The notes under the pieces are model-generated. The model did no database searches. It was not told the DNA's origin and saw only the letters and a program-made list of their open reading frames with translations. 64,000 nucleotides of DNA from Flavisphingomonas formosensis (GTDB taxonomy: Bacteria > Pseudomonadota > Alphaproteobacteria > Sphingomonadales > Sphingomonadaceae). The position numbers and the translations under genes were made by a program. Below, one piece after another: positions 47,975 through 57,858 of this stretch. Within the stretch, counting starts at the first letter, position 1. Every line of letters begins with the position of its first letter. Where the stretch lies: the NCBI RefSeq assembly GCF_009755815.1, contig NZ_WRPK01000003.1, forward strand, positions 186,001 to 250,000, given 5' to 3'.

Positions 47975-48903
47975 GCTATTCTCCTGCGAGCCAAGATCGG
48001 CCGCTCATATGTGGGTTGCAACCGCGTCACGACATCCCCGAGTGGCTCGATCGTGACCGACATCCAATAGGCGTTGGCATGGATCAGGCGAGCGCCATCC
48101 ACCATCAGGCCGACATGTCCGGGAAAGAAGATCAGATCGCCGCGGCGCAGATCGCCGTCTATTTCCTTACCGATGGCCCGCTGCTGATCGCTGTCACGCG
48201 GGCTGGTCACACCGCACAGGCCGAGCGCGAGCTGAACCAGACCGGAGCAGTCGATGCCGTTGCTCGTGCGGCCGCCCCAGAGATAGGGCGTGCCGATCAG
48301 CCGTTCGGCGACGGCGACAGGGTCGCTATCGTGGTCAGCCAAAGCGCGCAGATGGCGATGATGGACGTAGCCGATCGGGCAGGCGACGAAATCGCCCTCA
48401 CGTTGGCCTGCGACACGCGCGCCCATCGGAAGCGCGTCTATGGCTGGCGCCTTGATGCTCGGTTGCGAGAAGATCGGTGCGGACAGTGCCGAGACGATGT
48501 GGCTCGGTTCCGTCGCCACGTCGAGGCTAGCTGCGGGAATGTAACCGACATAATGATCGTGCCCGCAATAGCCCCAGGCCCAGCCGCCGGAAATATCGAG
48601 CACATAGAAGTCCTCGCCGAACAGCAACTGCGACACAGCGGTCGCTCCAACGTCACCTGCGCTGCGCACCATGGCGAAGGGCATGAGACAGCCGCGCCGC
48701 TCCGCACGAGCATAGTGTGGCGCGAATATGCGATCGGCGAGTTCGAGGTCGGCGATGTCCTGGCGTACCGCGCATATGCGCCGATCGACCTGGCGCGATC
48801 GGCCGGCGAGACGGAAGCGGCTAGCCGCGCGCGGCCCTGGCGCGGCCGTTGATGCCGGCGTCTGGCTTGGCGTCAGGTTCGATAAGGTGTCCGAAGCTTT
48901 CAA
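47971..48903 (-). CDS. NlpC/P60 (C40) peptidase, start uncertain
   Basis: A C40 cysteine peptidase with SH3-like domains. The family N-terminus (VRQDIADLELADRIFAPHYA) begins near 48765, SH3 regions follow, and the catalytic domain ends the protein with GIDCSGLVQLAL (Cys) and PGHVGLMVDG (His). Such enzymes cleave peptidoglycan peptides. No ATG/GTG/TTG lies between the marR stop and ATG 48684, yet homology extends upstream of that; TTG 48903 (inside marR) is chosen as the nearest in-frame start. Coupled to argC by a GTGA overlap. Confidence 0.8.
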   Translation of the reverse strand: MKASDTLSNLTPSQTPASTAAPGPRAASRFRLAGRSRQVDRRICAVRQDIADLELADRIFAPHYARAERRGCLMPFAMVRSAGDVGATAVSQLLFGEDFYVLDISGGWAWGYCGHDHYVGYIPAASLDVATEPSHIVSALSAPIFSQPSIKAPAIDALPMGARVAGQREGDFVACPIGYVHHRHLRALADHDSDPVAVAERLIGTPYLWGGRTSNGIDCSGLVQLALGLCGVTSPRDSDQQRAIGKEIDGDLRRGDLIFFPGHVGLMVDGARLIHANAYWMSVTIEPLGDVVTRLQPTYERPILARRRIA

Positions 48904-49234
48904 GGAATTCCGTTCCGTTGCGCGTGCGCGCGACGAAGATGTTGCGGCGATCCGCCTCGTCGCGTTCGCGGCGCAAATAGCCGAGCGTGCCAAGCGTATT
49001 CAAGGCGCGAGTGACGACCGGCTTCGAAACGCCCAATATTTGCGCAAGGCCGCGAACGGTATGCGGCCCCGGGGTCAAATAGACCACCATGAGCAGGGCC
49101 ATCTGGCGGTTGGTGAGATCCGGGTTGCCGGAGCGCACATAGCCGACCAAGGTTTTCATCCAGCCGGTCAACGCGATATCGGACACGATCACTTCCCCGA
49201 AAACGGTGCTCCCTGGCGTGACGGAGCGAATCAT
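48821..49234 (-). CDS. MarR family transcriptional regulator
   Basis: A winged-helix regulator of about 137 residues. The HTH reads LAQILGVSKPVVTRALNTLG with the wing LGYLRRERDEADRRN. ATG 49234 is used here; GTG 49186 has a better GGGGAAG Shine-Dalgarno. Its 3' end overlaps the likely start of the NlpC/P60 gene, so it could control that gene and argC. The ligand is unknown. Confidence 0.88.
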   Translation of the reverse strand: MIRSVTPGSTVFGEVIVSDIALTGWMKTLVGYVRSGNPDLTNRQMALLMVVYLTPGPHTVRGLAQILGVSKPVVTRALNTLGTLGYLRRERDEADRRNIFVARTRNGTEFLESFGHLIEPDAKPDAGINGRARAARG

Positions 49235-49350
49235 TTCCGGAAAACAACGAAGGTCGAGCGGGCTGGTTGCACCCTTTCGCGAGGCTTTTGGCAAAAATAT
49301 TGCGAAACTGTCTCATTCGCAGCGGAATCGTGTGTCAGTTGCGCCGAACG

Positions 49351-50733
49351 TCAGCCGAAACGTGTCCTGACCATCTCCCACGCTGCGCGCAGGCCCAGCG
49401 CTTCCCCGCCCTTCGGGCGTCCGGGCTTGCTGGCGGGCGTCCAGGCAAAGGTATCGAGATGTGCCCAGGCGGTTTCGGCGGGGACGAACTTTTCGAGAAA
49501 CAGTGCCGCCGTCACGGCACCGGCAAAACCACCGCTGCCGGCATTGTTGATGTCTGCCGATTCGGATTTGAGCATGTCGAGATAGGGTTTCCATAACGGC
49601 AGGCGCCAGATCGGATCACTCGCCCGGTCCGCTGCGGAGAGCAGATCGGCGGCAAGCGTCTCGTCATTGGAGAACAGCGCCGGGAGATCGGGGCCAAGCG
49701 CGACGCGCGCGGCGCCGGTCAACGTCGCGAAATCGAGGATCAGCGCGGGCTTGTCCTCGCCGGCGCGGGTGATCGCATCGCCGAGGACCAGGCGGCCTTC
49801 GGCATCGGTATTGCCTATCTCCACCGATAGGCCGGCGCGGCTGCGCAATATGTCGCCGGGACGAAAAGCCTCGGCCGAAACCGCATTCTCCACGGCGGGG
49901 ATCAGCAGATGCAGGCGCACGGGAAGCCGGGAGAGCATGATCAGCCGGGCCAGAGCGAGGGCATGGGCGGCTCCTCCCATATCCTTCTTCATCAGCAACA
50001 TGCCCGATGCCGGCTTGATGTCGAGCCCGCCCGAATCGAAGCAGACGCCCTTGCCCACGATGGCGATCCGCGGATGGGCGGGATCGCCCCACTCCAGTTC
50101 GATCAGGCGCGGCGCACGAGCCTGCGTCGCGGCACGGCCGACTGCGGCGACCATCGGATAGGATTTGGCGAGCGCATCGCCCTTGGTGACGATGACCTTT
50201 GCGGCGCAGGATTTGGCGATTGCCTCCACTTCGGCTTGCAGCTCCGCGGGCCCCATGTCCGCGGCCGGTGTATCGACCAGATCGCGTACCAGCGCGACCG
50301 CGTCGGCAAGCCGGACGGTCTCATCGATCCGGGCCGGTTCCCCCGTCAGCAGCACACGCTGCGGGGCGGCATCCGCCTCATGCTTGTAGCGGTCGAAGCT
50401 ATGCTGGGCCAGCAGCCAGCCGAGCGCCGCCACGCCGGGTTCGCCCTCGGAAAGACGGTAACTGCCCTCCGGGAGCTTGGATGCGGCACCGGCCAGATCC
50501 CAGGGACCGGGCGTGGCCGGCATGCCGACCGCTGCCGACCAGTCGGACGGCTTGTCGCCGGGGAGGATCACGAAACTGCCTTCCTTGCCCTTGAAACGCG
50601 CGGCCGCGACTGCGGTACGCGCGCGTTCGGGCTGCCGCTTCAGCCATTGATCGAAGCTCTGGGCGCTGACGGGATGGATCAGATGGGCGTCTTGTCCACG
50701 ATCGGCCTGCAGGAGGGCGGTGAAGTCTGTCAT
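49351..50733 (-). CDS. Leucyl aminopeptidase family protein (M17)
   Basis: A 460-residue M17 metallopeptidase that removes N-terminal residues from peptides with two metal ions. The signature NTDAEGRLVLGDA lies near residue 305, with GKGVCFDSGGLDIKP near 225 and MKKDMGGAAHALALA near 245. The N-terminal domain is shorter and more divergent than PepA, so this is an M17-like paralog rather than canonical PepA. Confidence 0.92.
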   Translation of the reverse strand: MTDFTALLQADRGQDAHLIHPVSAQSFDQWLKRQPERARTAVAAARFKGKEGSFVILPGDKPSDWSAAVGMPATPGPWDLAGAASKLPEGSYRLSEGEPGVAALGWLLAQHSFDRYKHEADAAPQRVLLTGEPARIDETVRLADAVALVRDLVDTPAADMGPAELQAEVEAIAKSCAAKVIVTKGDALAKSYPMVAAVGRAATQARAPRLIELEWGDPAHPRIAIVGKGVCFDSGGLDIKPASGMLLMKKDMGGAAHALALARLIMLSRLPVRLHLLIPAVENAVSAEAFRPGDILRSRAGLSVEIGNTDAEGRLVLGDAITRAGEDKPALILDFATLTGAARVALGPDLPALFSNDETLAADLLSAADRASDPIWRLPLWKPYLDMLKSESADINNAGSGGFAGAVTAALFLEKFVPAETAWAHLDTFAWTPASKPGRPKGGEALGLRAAWEMVRTRFG

Positions 50734-50793
50734 GAATCCGCCATATCGCCAAAGGCGGGCGCAACCTAGACCTTACCTCCCGGATCGTCCCGA

Positions 50794-51339
50794 TCAGGCG
50801 TCGATCATTTGCCGAACGAAGCGCACGCGTTCCTCGACCGGCGCCAAGGGAAGCGGAACCAGCATATAGCCCAGCTCGGCATAGACGTGGGCGATCATGC
50901 GGAAGGTGGCTTCTGCCTCTTCGGGCGATTGCTTGCGCTCGTCGTCATGGGTGTAGATCTGCGGCCACCAGGGCGCGATGAAGACGCGCCGAGCATAGCG
51001 GAAGCGGTGGGCTGCAACCTCAACATGGCGCGGCACTGCTGCCCCGATCAGGCGCAGATAACCGAGCACGTCAGGCACGCCGCGATCGAACAGCACCGGG
51101 CCATCGATCGCGCCGGCCATATGGTAGGAGCGCATTTCCCAGCCGAGCATCTGTTCGGCGAAAGCCAGCGTATTCGCCCAGGGCAATGCGTCGCCGCCGA
51201 TCGCGACCTGATCCCGGATGATCGCACGGCCGGCTTCGGCCATATGCGGCAGCCCCTCGCGGCCGAGCGCTGCGACCAGGCTGCTTTTGCCCGATCCTGG
51301 GCCGCCGGTCACGATGTGCAGATTGTCGGGGTAATTCAT
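50794..51339 (-). CDS. AAA family ATPase (small P-loop NTPase)
   Basis: A 181-residue ATP-binding protein of the AAA_28 type. The Walker A is GGPGSGKSS near residue 12, with FDRGVPDVLGYLRL near residue 85 and IAPWWPQIYTHDDERKQS near 120. Relatives are nucleotide-dependent kinases or small regulators with unknown targets. A longer frame starts at 51351. Lies between the M17 gene and the phytase. Confidence 0.82.
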   Translation of the reverse strand: MNYPDNLHIVTGGPGSGKSSLVAALGREGLPHMAEAGRAIIRDQVAIGGDALPWANTLAFAEQMLGWEMRSYHMAGAIDGPVLFDRGVPDVLGYLRLIGAAVPRHVEVAAHRFRYARRVFIAPWWPQIYTHDDERKQSPEEAEATFRMIAHVYAELGYMLVPLPLAPVEERVRFVRQMIDA

Positions 51340-51393
51340 GCCTTTTCCCATTGGTTGCGGCCCTGTCCGCCACAGCCGATGGGATGCGGCGGA

Positions 51394-52464
51394 TTATTCC
51401 GGCAGACCCAGCGCCAAGCGGATGTCGTCCCAGGCGAGCAGCTTGAAATTCTGCGCCTCCGGCCTGTTGTCGCCATCCTGTGCGACGAAGAGACCGCCGG
51501 GATAGTTTGGCCCGAAATCGCCCAGCACTAGTTCGATGCCGTCGGTATCGCTGGCGCCGTCGATCGCGCCGGACGCGATCCGGAAGCGGCCAGCGTAGGC
51601 GCCATCGGGCAGCCGGTAAAGCGTATAGGCGTTGTCGCCCTGGCTGGATGCGATCAGATAGCCGCCGTCCGCGCCCTTCGGCGCGATCGCCAGTCCTTCG
51701 CTGTCAGCGACCAGCGTCTCGCCGTCGACGGTGGCGAAGCGCACGGGGGCCGGCTGCGGCTGGGCCAGATCGAAGCGCCAGATCGCGACATCCTCCTCGG
51801 ACACGTAGAGCTGTTTCGTGCGATCGTCGACAACGCAGCCTTCCGACAACGTGACGTTGGTCATGGTCCGCACGATACGCGCCTTGGGCAGCGCCCCGGC
51901 GACGTCCAGCTCGAGATCGACGATCTTCCCCGGCTTGATCACGACGAAGGCATGCAGGCCGGCGCCGACCTTGCCCATGCAAAAACCATAGGCCTCGCCC
52001 GCGCCGACCGGCAGAGTGCCGATACGGGTAAGCGTCGCGCTTTGCGGATCGAGCGTGAAGAGGGCGAGCTTGGCCTGGTTTCGATCCGTGCGGTCGCTGG
52101 CACCGACCAATATGGCAGGCGCGCCGTTGACGGTGACGCCATCGCGCAGGTCGGCATTGTTGATGTCCCCGGCGGCTAGGAAGCTCTTCTTCGCGCCGTC
52201 GAGACCGTAGACATAGATGCCGGCCTTCTTGTCCGTACCGATGACGAGGCTCGCGGCGGGGTTCGTCGGGTTGCGCCAGATCGCCGGATCGTCTGCCGCA
52301 TCGGCATGGGCGGTGGCGACCGCCACCGTCTCCGCGCGGGCGTGTACCTCTCTGGCAGGGGTGGCGGCAGCGATCCGATCGGCGACGGGTGCTGCGGGCC
52401 TTTTCGCCGGAGCGCAGGCGGCCGTTGCGGCGGCCACTGCGCCGAGCATCCAGAGACCGCGCAT
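51394..52464 (-). CDS. Beta-propeller phytase, lipoprotein
   Basis: A 356-residue six-bladed beta-propeller phytase, which removes phosphate from phytate using calcium. The N-terminal lipobox (TAAC at residue 17) indicates a membrane-anchored lipoprotein. Conserved segments include DDPAIWRNPTNPAASLVIGTDKK, GLDGAKKSFL, DRNQAKLALF and DSEGLAIAPKG. It overlaps the TonB receptor stop (TGATG). The receptor-phytase pairing is a known phytate-use arrangement. Confidence 0.93.
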   Translation of the reverse strand: MRGLWMLGAVAAATAACAPAKRPAAPVADRIAAATPAREVHARAETVAVATAHADAADDPAIWRNPTNPAASLVIGTDKKAGIYVYGLDGAKKSFLAAGDINNADLRDGVTVNGAPAILVGASDRTDRNQAKLALFTLDPQSATLTRIGTLPVGAGEAYGFCMGKVGAGLHAFVVIKPGKIVDLELDVAGALPKARIVRTMTNVTLSEGCVVDDRTKQLYVSEEDVAIWRFDLAQPQPAPVRFATVDGETLVADSEGLAIAPKGADGGYLIASSQGDNAYTLYRLPDGAYAGRFRIASGAIDGASDTDGIELVLGDFGPNYPGGLFVAQDGDNRPEAQNFKLLAWDDIRLALGLPE

Positions 52465-55295
52465 CAGAAGCTCGCCTGCACGCCGAATTTCGCCGTCCAG
52501 CTATATTCTTCATATTGCAGGAGGCGGCGGCTGCCCGCCAGATTCTGATAGGCGAAATAAGGCGCGTCGGTGACGTTTACCCATTCTGCGAAGATGCGTA
52601 CGCCCCTCATGACGCGGTATTTGGCACTGAGATCGAGCTGGAAATGCTTGGCCACGTAGCGATCCTCCGATGCCGTGTCGCCGAGCTCGTCGAGATATTT
52701 GTCCCGAAAAGTGCCTGCGGCTCGCAGCGACAGCGGTCCCTTCTCATATCCGAGCACCACGTTGAAGGTATGTTTGGAAGAGGAGGGCAGGGCAATCTTG
52801 CGCGCTTCGGCGAGCGAGCCGTCCGTCGGCACCGTGCCCTTGGCATCGGTATAGGTGTAGTTCGCCTGAAGCAGCAGTCCATCGAAGGGGGACGGCAGGA
52901 ATTCGAAGGCCTGGTTGTAGCTCAGCTCGAAACCCTTGATCCTGGCACTACGTCCGTTCTGCGGGATCGTCGCCTCCAGCGTCTGGCCATTATAATCATA
53001 GTCGTCGATCACCACGTCGACGGCGTAGTTCTTCACATCCTTGTAGAAGAAGCCGCCGGAAACCGATGCGTTACGGCCGAAATAATATTCTGCGGAAAGA
53101 TCGAAATTCCAGGCGCGATAGGGTTTCAGCGCGGGGTTGCCGAACTCGCCCTCATCATCCTCGATCACCACGCGCGGCGCGAGCTTCGAGAGTTTTGGCC
53201 GCACGAGGCTCTTATAGGCGCCAGCGCGCAGAACCAGATTATGCCTCGGTTCGTACCGAATGGTGAGGCTCGGCAGCCAGTCCGTGTAGCTGCGTTTCAG
53301 CGTCTGCGGCGTGACCACTACCGCCTCATCCTGGGTCACGTTGCCGTCGTCGTCCTCGACTTCGGGCAGCAGCGTGACGGTGTTGCCTGTCAGGCGATTG
53401 CGGGTGCGTTCCATGCGCACACCGCCGATCACCCGCAGCGTGCTGCTCTCCCAGCTGCCGAGCAGGTAGGCGGCGGTGATGTCCTCCCGCACGCTGTAAT
53501 CCGATTCCGCCGAGGACTGCGCCGTATCGAGCGGGTCGATCGCGAAGGAGGACAGGTTGGCGTTGAAGAAGCGACGGAAGCCCCTGCGTGCCATCGCCGG
53601 CTCGATGTTCGCGAGGGCATAGTCCTGGCTCCCGGTGAGGCCGCTCTGCGCCAGGGTCAGATCATCGTCGCCGTCCCATTCGTACACGTCGATATCGGCA
53701 TCGTAGCTTTTCTTGCGCCAGCGCGCCTTGGCGCCGGCCTGGAGCGTGAAGGTGCCGCCCGTCATCGCGAATTCACGGGCGACATCGGTCTTCAGCGACC
53801 ATTCGCGATCCTGCGAGTTGCTGAGCGTCGTGCGTTCGAGCTTGTCGAACTCATATCCCGACGGATCGAGGAAGGCCGCATTGCCCCTGTCGATCGTGTA
53901 GCCGGTGTAGCGCGGCTTGGAATAATCGAAGGTGACGCCGAAATCGTCGCCGTCGTCGAACTTGCGCTCGAACACGGCGGGGTCGAGCGAGCCATGCTCG
54001 GTCTCACTCGATTTCGCCCAGCTTCCCATATAGGTCAGCTTCCAGGGGCCGGTCTCGGTCTCGCCGCCGAGCGTCAACGAGCGGATGCGCTGACGTTCGA
54101 AGCGGTCCTTGAGATCGCGCTGGACGCTGATCTCGCCATCGGCGGAATCGAATGTGGCGGTCTTGCCGGCGGTGCTCGACGGTGCCTCGTCCATTTCGAA
54201 GGTCAGGCGGCGGCGATATTCCTGATCGTCGAACTGGCTGTAAAGGCCTCGGGCGTAAAGCTTGGTGGTGTCGCTCGGCCGATAGTCGAGCGAGAGCGAC
54301 GCGCCGATCCGCTTGCGGGTGACGTCATAGTCGCGATATTCGACGGTATCGGCATAGGGATTGCCATGATCGTCGATGTCCCAGCCGTCCATTTCCATAT
54401 TATCGGTCGCAAAGCGGCGCTTGTAGTAGGAAAAGCCGCCGGCAATGCCGAAATTGTCCGTCACCCGGGTCGAAAAGTCGAAGCCGCCCTTGGGCGTCAG
54501 CGACTGTGTCTTGTCGTTGTAGCTGCCTTCCAGCTTGACGCCGAGCAGGTCCTTCTTGCGATCGAAGGCGCTGGTCGTGTTGATTTCTATGGAGGCGCCG
54601 ATCGTGTCGCCGTCCATGTCCGGGGTCAGCGATTTCTTGACCTCGATGGATTCGATGAGTTCGCTCGGGATGACATCGAGCGCGACCGAGCGGACGTCGG
54701 ACTCGGGCGCAGGCAGGCGCACGCCGTTGATCGAGGCGGCGTTCAGCTCGGGATCGAGGCCGCGTACCGAGACGAAGCGGCCTTCGCCCTGATCGTTGAG
54801 AATGTTCACGCCAGGCAGGCGGCGTAGCGATTCCGCGACATTCTGATCCGGGAACTGGCCGATCGCATCGCGGGTCAGCACGCTCTCGATGCCGTCGGCA
54901 GCACGCTGGCGGGAGAGGGCGCTCGCCTGATTGGCGATCTGGCCGACCACGAGGATGGTGCTGTCATGGGTGGAACCCAGCGCGATCCGCGCGGTGGTGA
55001 TTCCCGCTGCATTCACCGTGATGCTTTGGCGCTCGCTCTGCGCACCGACATAGCGCGCTTCGAGCGTGTAGGTGCCTGCAGGTACGTCCGGGAAACGAAA
55101 GCTGCCATCGCGCTCGGCCTCGGCCGAGCGATTGAGCTCGACGATGCGCAACTGTGCACTCTGCAGGGCACGCGTGCCCGTGCCGTCGGTCACCGTGCCG
55201 CTGATCTCGCCGGCTTGGACGGTGGCAGGAAAGAGAAGCGCAAGCGCACAAGCGGCAGCGAGGGTGGCGTGGCTCGCGCCCGCGAAGCATTTCAT
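52464..55295 (-). CDS. TonB-dependent receptor
   Basis: A 943-residue outer-membrane receptor. A signal peptide (to ~28) is followed by a carboxypeptidase-like regulatory domain (~30-105, GTVTDGTGTRALQSAQL), a plug domain from about 120 (VAESLRRLPGVNILNDQG, RGLDPELNAASINGVRLP) and a beta-barrel ending in a C-terminal Phe (KFGVQASF). It belongs to the CirA/FecA-like group of sphingomonads. Coupled to the phytase gene, so the likely cargo is phytate, an inositol phosphate or a metal complex; this is inference. Confidence 0.95.
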   Translation of the reverse strand: MKCFAGASHATLAAACALALLFPATVQAGEISGTVTDGTGTRALQSAQLRIVELNRSAEAERDGSFRFPDVPAGTYTLEARYVGAQSERQSITVNAAGITTARIALGSTHDSTILVVGQIANQASALSRQRAADGIESVLTRDAIGQFPDQNVAESLRRLPGVNILNDQGEGRFVSVRGLDPELNAASINGVRLPAPESDVRSVALDVIPSELIESIEVKKSLTPDMDGDTIGASIEINTTSAFDRKKDLLGVKLEGSYNDKTQSLTPKGGFDFSTRVTDNFGIAGGFSYYKRRFATDNMEMDGWDIDDHGNPYADTVEYRDYDVTRKRIGASLSLDYRPSDTTKLYARGLYSQFDDQEYRRRLTFEMDEAPSSTAGKTATFDSADGEISVQRDLKDRFERQRIRSLTLGGETETGPWKLTYMGSWAKSSETEHGSLDPAVFERKFDDGDDFGVTFDYSKPRYTGYTIDRGNAAFLDPSGYEFDKLERTTLSNSQDREWSLKTDVAREFAMTGGTFTLQAGAKARWRKKSYDADIDVYEWDGDDDLTLAQSGLTGSQDYALANIEPAMARRGFRRFFNANLSSFAIDPLDTAQSSAESDYSVREDITAAYLLGSWESSTLRVIGGVRMERTRNRLTGNTVTLLPEVEDDDGNVTQDEAVVVTPQTLKRSYTDWLPSLTIRYEPRHNLVLRAGAYKSLVRPKLSKLAPRVVIEDDEGEFGNPALKPYRAWNFDLSAEYYFGRNASVSGGFFYKDVKNYAVDVVIDDYDYNGQTLEATIPQNGRSARIKGFELSYNQAFEFLPSPFDGLLLQANYTYTDAKGTVPTDGSLAEARKIALPSSSKHTFNVVLGYEKGPLSLRAAGTFRDKYLDELGDTASEDRYVAKHFQLDLSAKYRVMRGVRIFAEWVNVTDAPYFAYQNLAGSRRLLQYEEYSWTAKFGVQASF

Positions 55296-55385
55296 AACCG
55301 GTTCCTGTCAGATTTGTAATGTCTGAAGGGCCAGTGTCAGTTGTGCTTTGCGGTAGCGTGACGTCCCGGTGACGCTTTGATAACT

Positions 55386-56381
55386 CTAAAATTTCGGTTT
55401 CGTGACGATGCAATAGCCCAATGCCTTACGCAGCGAGACGGCCTGATCCACGAAATTCTCGATGCGGTTCCAAAAAAGCCTCCGTGTTCCAGCGAAATTA
55501 TGCATGTGCGCCATGCGCGGCGCGACGAACAATGCTCGGTCGCTTGCCGAGGAGAAGGCTGCCAGTTCCTCGATCGGTGGACGGCAGACGTCGCGTTCGC
55601 CCATCGCGACGAGCACCGGCACATCGATCGCCGCGGCTTCGGCGGCGACCACGCCTGGCAGCACCAGGGTGGTCGAAAAGCCGGGCGTGGTGAGGCTGCC
55701 CCAGGCCGGCGCGGTCCCGCGGATCGGCATGCCTCCGGACACATCCGCATCGACCAGCGCGGGCGGCACGTCCTCCCAGTGGAAAACCCAGGGCCAGTCG
55801 GTTCCTCCGATCGTCAGCACAGCGGCCTCGGCCGGCGTCGCATCTTTCGGAATGAAGATCGGCTTTTCGCCGGGGCGCATCGGCATGGTGGTGCAGACCA
55901 TGCTCGAACCGAGAACCGCGACCGCATCGAAGCTGCGATGATGGGCTTGCATCGCCACCAAGGCATGACCGCCCATCGACTGGCCGATGCCGACGACCGC
56001 AGAAGGGCGCAGCGGCGCGATACCAGGGCGCAGCGTGCCGTCACGCAGCCGGGTGAGAATGCTCTGGAGCGCGGCGTGATTGGCCGCGGCGACGGTCTCG
56101 AGGCTGGTGACGTCGGGCGGCGGAATGCTGCTGTCGCCGGCACCGAGATGATCGATTGCGATCGTGGCAATGCCCCGCTCGGCGTGCGCGGCGGCTTCGC
56201 TGTAGCCTGGTTCGGCAATGTCGAAATAGTGCCGATTATAGCCGCCGCCCGGCAATGCGACGATCACCGGCAGGTCCGGCGCGGGATCCACTGGCAGATG
56301 AACGGTGGCCGCGATTTCCCAACTGGTGCCGGTGCCGGCCGCTGGCACGTTGATCCCCATTTCGATGCGGCGATGGGCCAT
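55386..56381 (-). CDS. Alpha/beta hydrolase
   Basis: A 331-residue alpha/beta hydrolase. The oxyanion segment is ALPGGGYNRHYFD, the nucleophile elbow is GIGQSMGGHALVAMQ near residue 127, and late Asp/His residues lie in GERDVCRPP and MAHMHNFAG. Start ATG 56381 has GGGGAGAGA upstream. Substrate unknown. It precedes the TonB receptor gene on the same strand with a 90-base gap, so it may or may not belong to the phytate locus. Confidence 0.85.
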   Translation of the reverse strand: MAHRRIEMGINVPAAGTGTSWEIAATVHLPVDPAPDLPVIVALPGGGYNRHYFDIAEPGYSEAAAHAERGIATIAIDHLGAGDSSIPPPDVTSLETVAAANHAALQSILTRLRDGTLRPGIAPLRPSAVVGIGQSMGGHALVAMQAHHRSFDAVAVLGSSMVCTTMPMRPGEKPIFIPKDATPAEAAVLTIGGTDWPWVFHWEDVPPALVDADVSGGMPIRGTAPAWGSLTTPGFSTTLVLPGVVAAEAAAIDVPVLVAMGERDVCRPPIEELAAFSSASDRALFVAPRMAHMHNFAGTRRLFWNRIENFVDQAVSLRKALGYCIVTKPKF

Positions 56382-56457
56382 GTCTCTCTCCCCGGTCTTT
56401 ATTTTGGGAAGCGAGCATAATCCGCCGCCGGCCCTGGCGCATCGGGGATTGTTGGCG

Positions 56458-57792
56458 TCAGCTTGCGACAGGTACCCCGAACAGATCGTGATCGTCGGCA
56501 TCCTCGATGGCGACCGTCACGATGTCGCCGGGCACAAGGCCGGGGGCGTCGCGCAGATGAACCTCGCCATCGATCTCCGGTGCGTCCGCCTTGGAACGCC
56601 CCGTGGCGCCGCCTTCTTCGTCCACCACGTCGATGATCACGTCCAGGGTGCGGCCGATCTTCGCCTGGAGCTTCGCGGCGGAGATGGCGGCCGTCTTCTC
56701 CATGATCCGGGCGTAGCGCTCTTCCTTGATCTCCTCGGGCACCGGATCGGGCAGGGTATTGGCGGCGGCGCCCTGCACCGGCTCGAACCGGAATGCGCCG
56801 ACGCGGTCAAGCTGCGCTTCGTCCAGCCAGTCGAGCAGATATTGGAAATCCTCTTCCGTCTCGCCGGGGAAGCCGACGACGAAGGAAGAGCGGATCGCGA
56901 TGTCCGGCGCCTGGCGACGCCAATCCGCGATACGCTCCAGCACTTTGGCCTCGTTGGCCGGGCGCTTCATTGCCTTCAGGACCTTCGGGCTCGCATGCTG
57001 GAACGGAATGTCGAGATAGGGGAGCACGAGGCCCTCGGCCATCAGCGGAATGACCTGATCGACGTGCGGATAGGGATAGACGTAGTGGAGGCGCACCCAG
57101 GCGCCGAGCCTGCCCAACTCGCGGGCAAGATCGGTCATGTGCGCACGAACCTCGCCGCCCTTCCACGGCCAGGCCTTGTGGCGGATATCCACGCCATAGG
57201 CCGAGGTGTCCTGGCTGATCACCAGCAATTCGCGGGTTCCCGCAGCGATCAGCTTCTCGGCCTCGCGCAGCACCGCATCGGGCCGCCGGCTGACGAGATC
57301 GCCGCGGATCGAGGGGATGATGCAGAAGGCGCAGCGATGATTGCAGCCCTCGGAAATCTTCAGATAGCTGTAGTGGCGCGGCGTGAGCTTCAGCCCCGCC
57401 TCGGGCACCAGATCGACGAACGGGGAGGCGGGCACAGGCGCCGCCTCGCGCACCGCGCCGACCACGGCTTCATATTGGTGCGGGCCGGTGACGGCGAGCA
57501 CGTCCGGAAAACGGGCGCGGATGGTCTCGGCCTCGTTGCCCATGCAGCCGGTGACGATCACGCGGCCATTCTCCGCAATCGCCTCGCCGATCGCTTCGAG
57601 GCTTTCCTCCTTCGCGGAGTCGAGGAAGCCGCATGTGTTGACCAGCACCACGTCGGCGCCGTGATAATCGGCGGAAAGCCCGTAGCCGTCGGCGCGCAGC
57701 CGGGTCAGGATCCGTTCGCTATCGACCAGCGCCTTGGGGCAGCCGAGCGAAACCATGCCCACTTTGGGCGGGGAGGGAAGTTCTATCGCCAT
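56458..57792 (-). CDS. rimO: Ribosomal protein S12 methylthiotransferase RimO
   Basis: A 444-residue radical-SAM enzyme that methylthiolates Asp of ribosomal protein S12. The N-terminal MTTase domain shows [16 protein letters not shown] and [13 protein letters not shown], the radical-SAM cluster is [18 protein letters not shown] near residue 150, and a C-terminal TRAM domain ends the protein. ATG 57792 matches the family start; the frame extends six codons further. Confidence 0.96.
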   Translation of the reverse strand: MAIELPSPPKVGMVSLGCPKALVDSERILTRLRADGYGLSADYHGADVVLVNTCGFLDSAKEESLEAIGEAIAENGRVIVTGCMGNEAETIRARFPDVLAVTGPHQYEAVVGAVREAAPVPASPFVDLVPEAGLKLTPRHYSYLKISEGCNHRCAFCIIPSIRGDLVSRRPDAVLREAEKLIAAGTRELLVISQDTSAYGVDIRHKAWPWKGGEVRAHMTDLARELGRLGAWVRLHYVYPYPHVDQVIPLMAEGLVLPYLDIPFQHASPKVLKAMKRPANEAKVLERIADWRRQAPDIAIRSSFVVGFPGETEEDFQYLLDWLDEAQLDRVGAFRFEPVQGAAANTLPDPVPEEIKEERYARIMEKTAAISAAKLQAKIGRTLDVIIDVVDEEGGATGRSKADAPEIDGEVHLRDAPGLVPGDIVTVAIEDADDHDLFGVPVAS

Positions 57793-57858
57793 GATGAAGG
57801 CGCGCCACATAGTGTATCGCGCACGAAATTGCGAGAGGGCGCGCTAGTAGAATATCTG

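Noticed and set aside
52389-54827. An 812-codon plus-strand open frame across the TonB receptor
   Set aside because: It has no recognisable domain, and the minus-strand frame is a complete receptor with signal, plug and C-terminal Phe.
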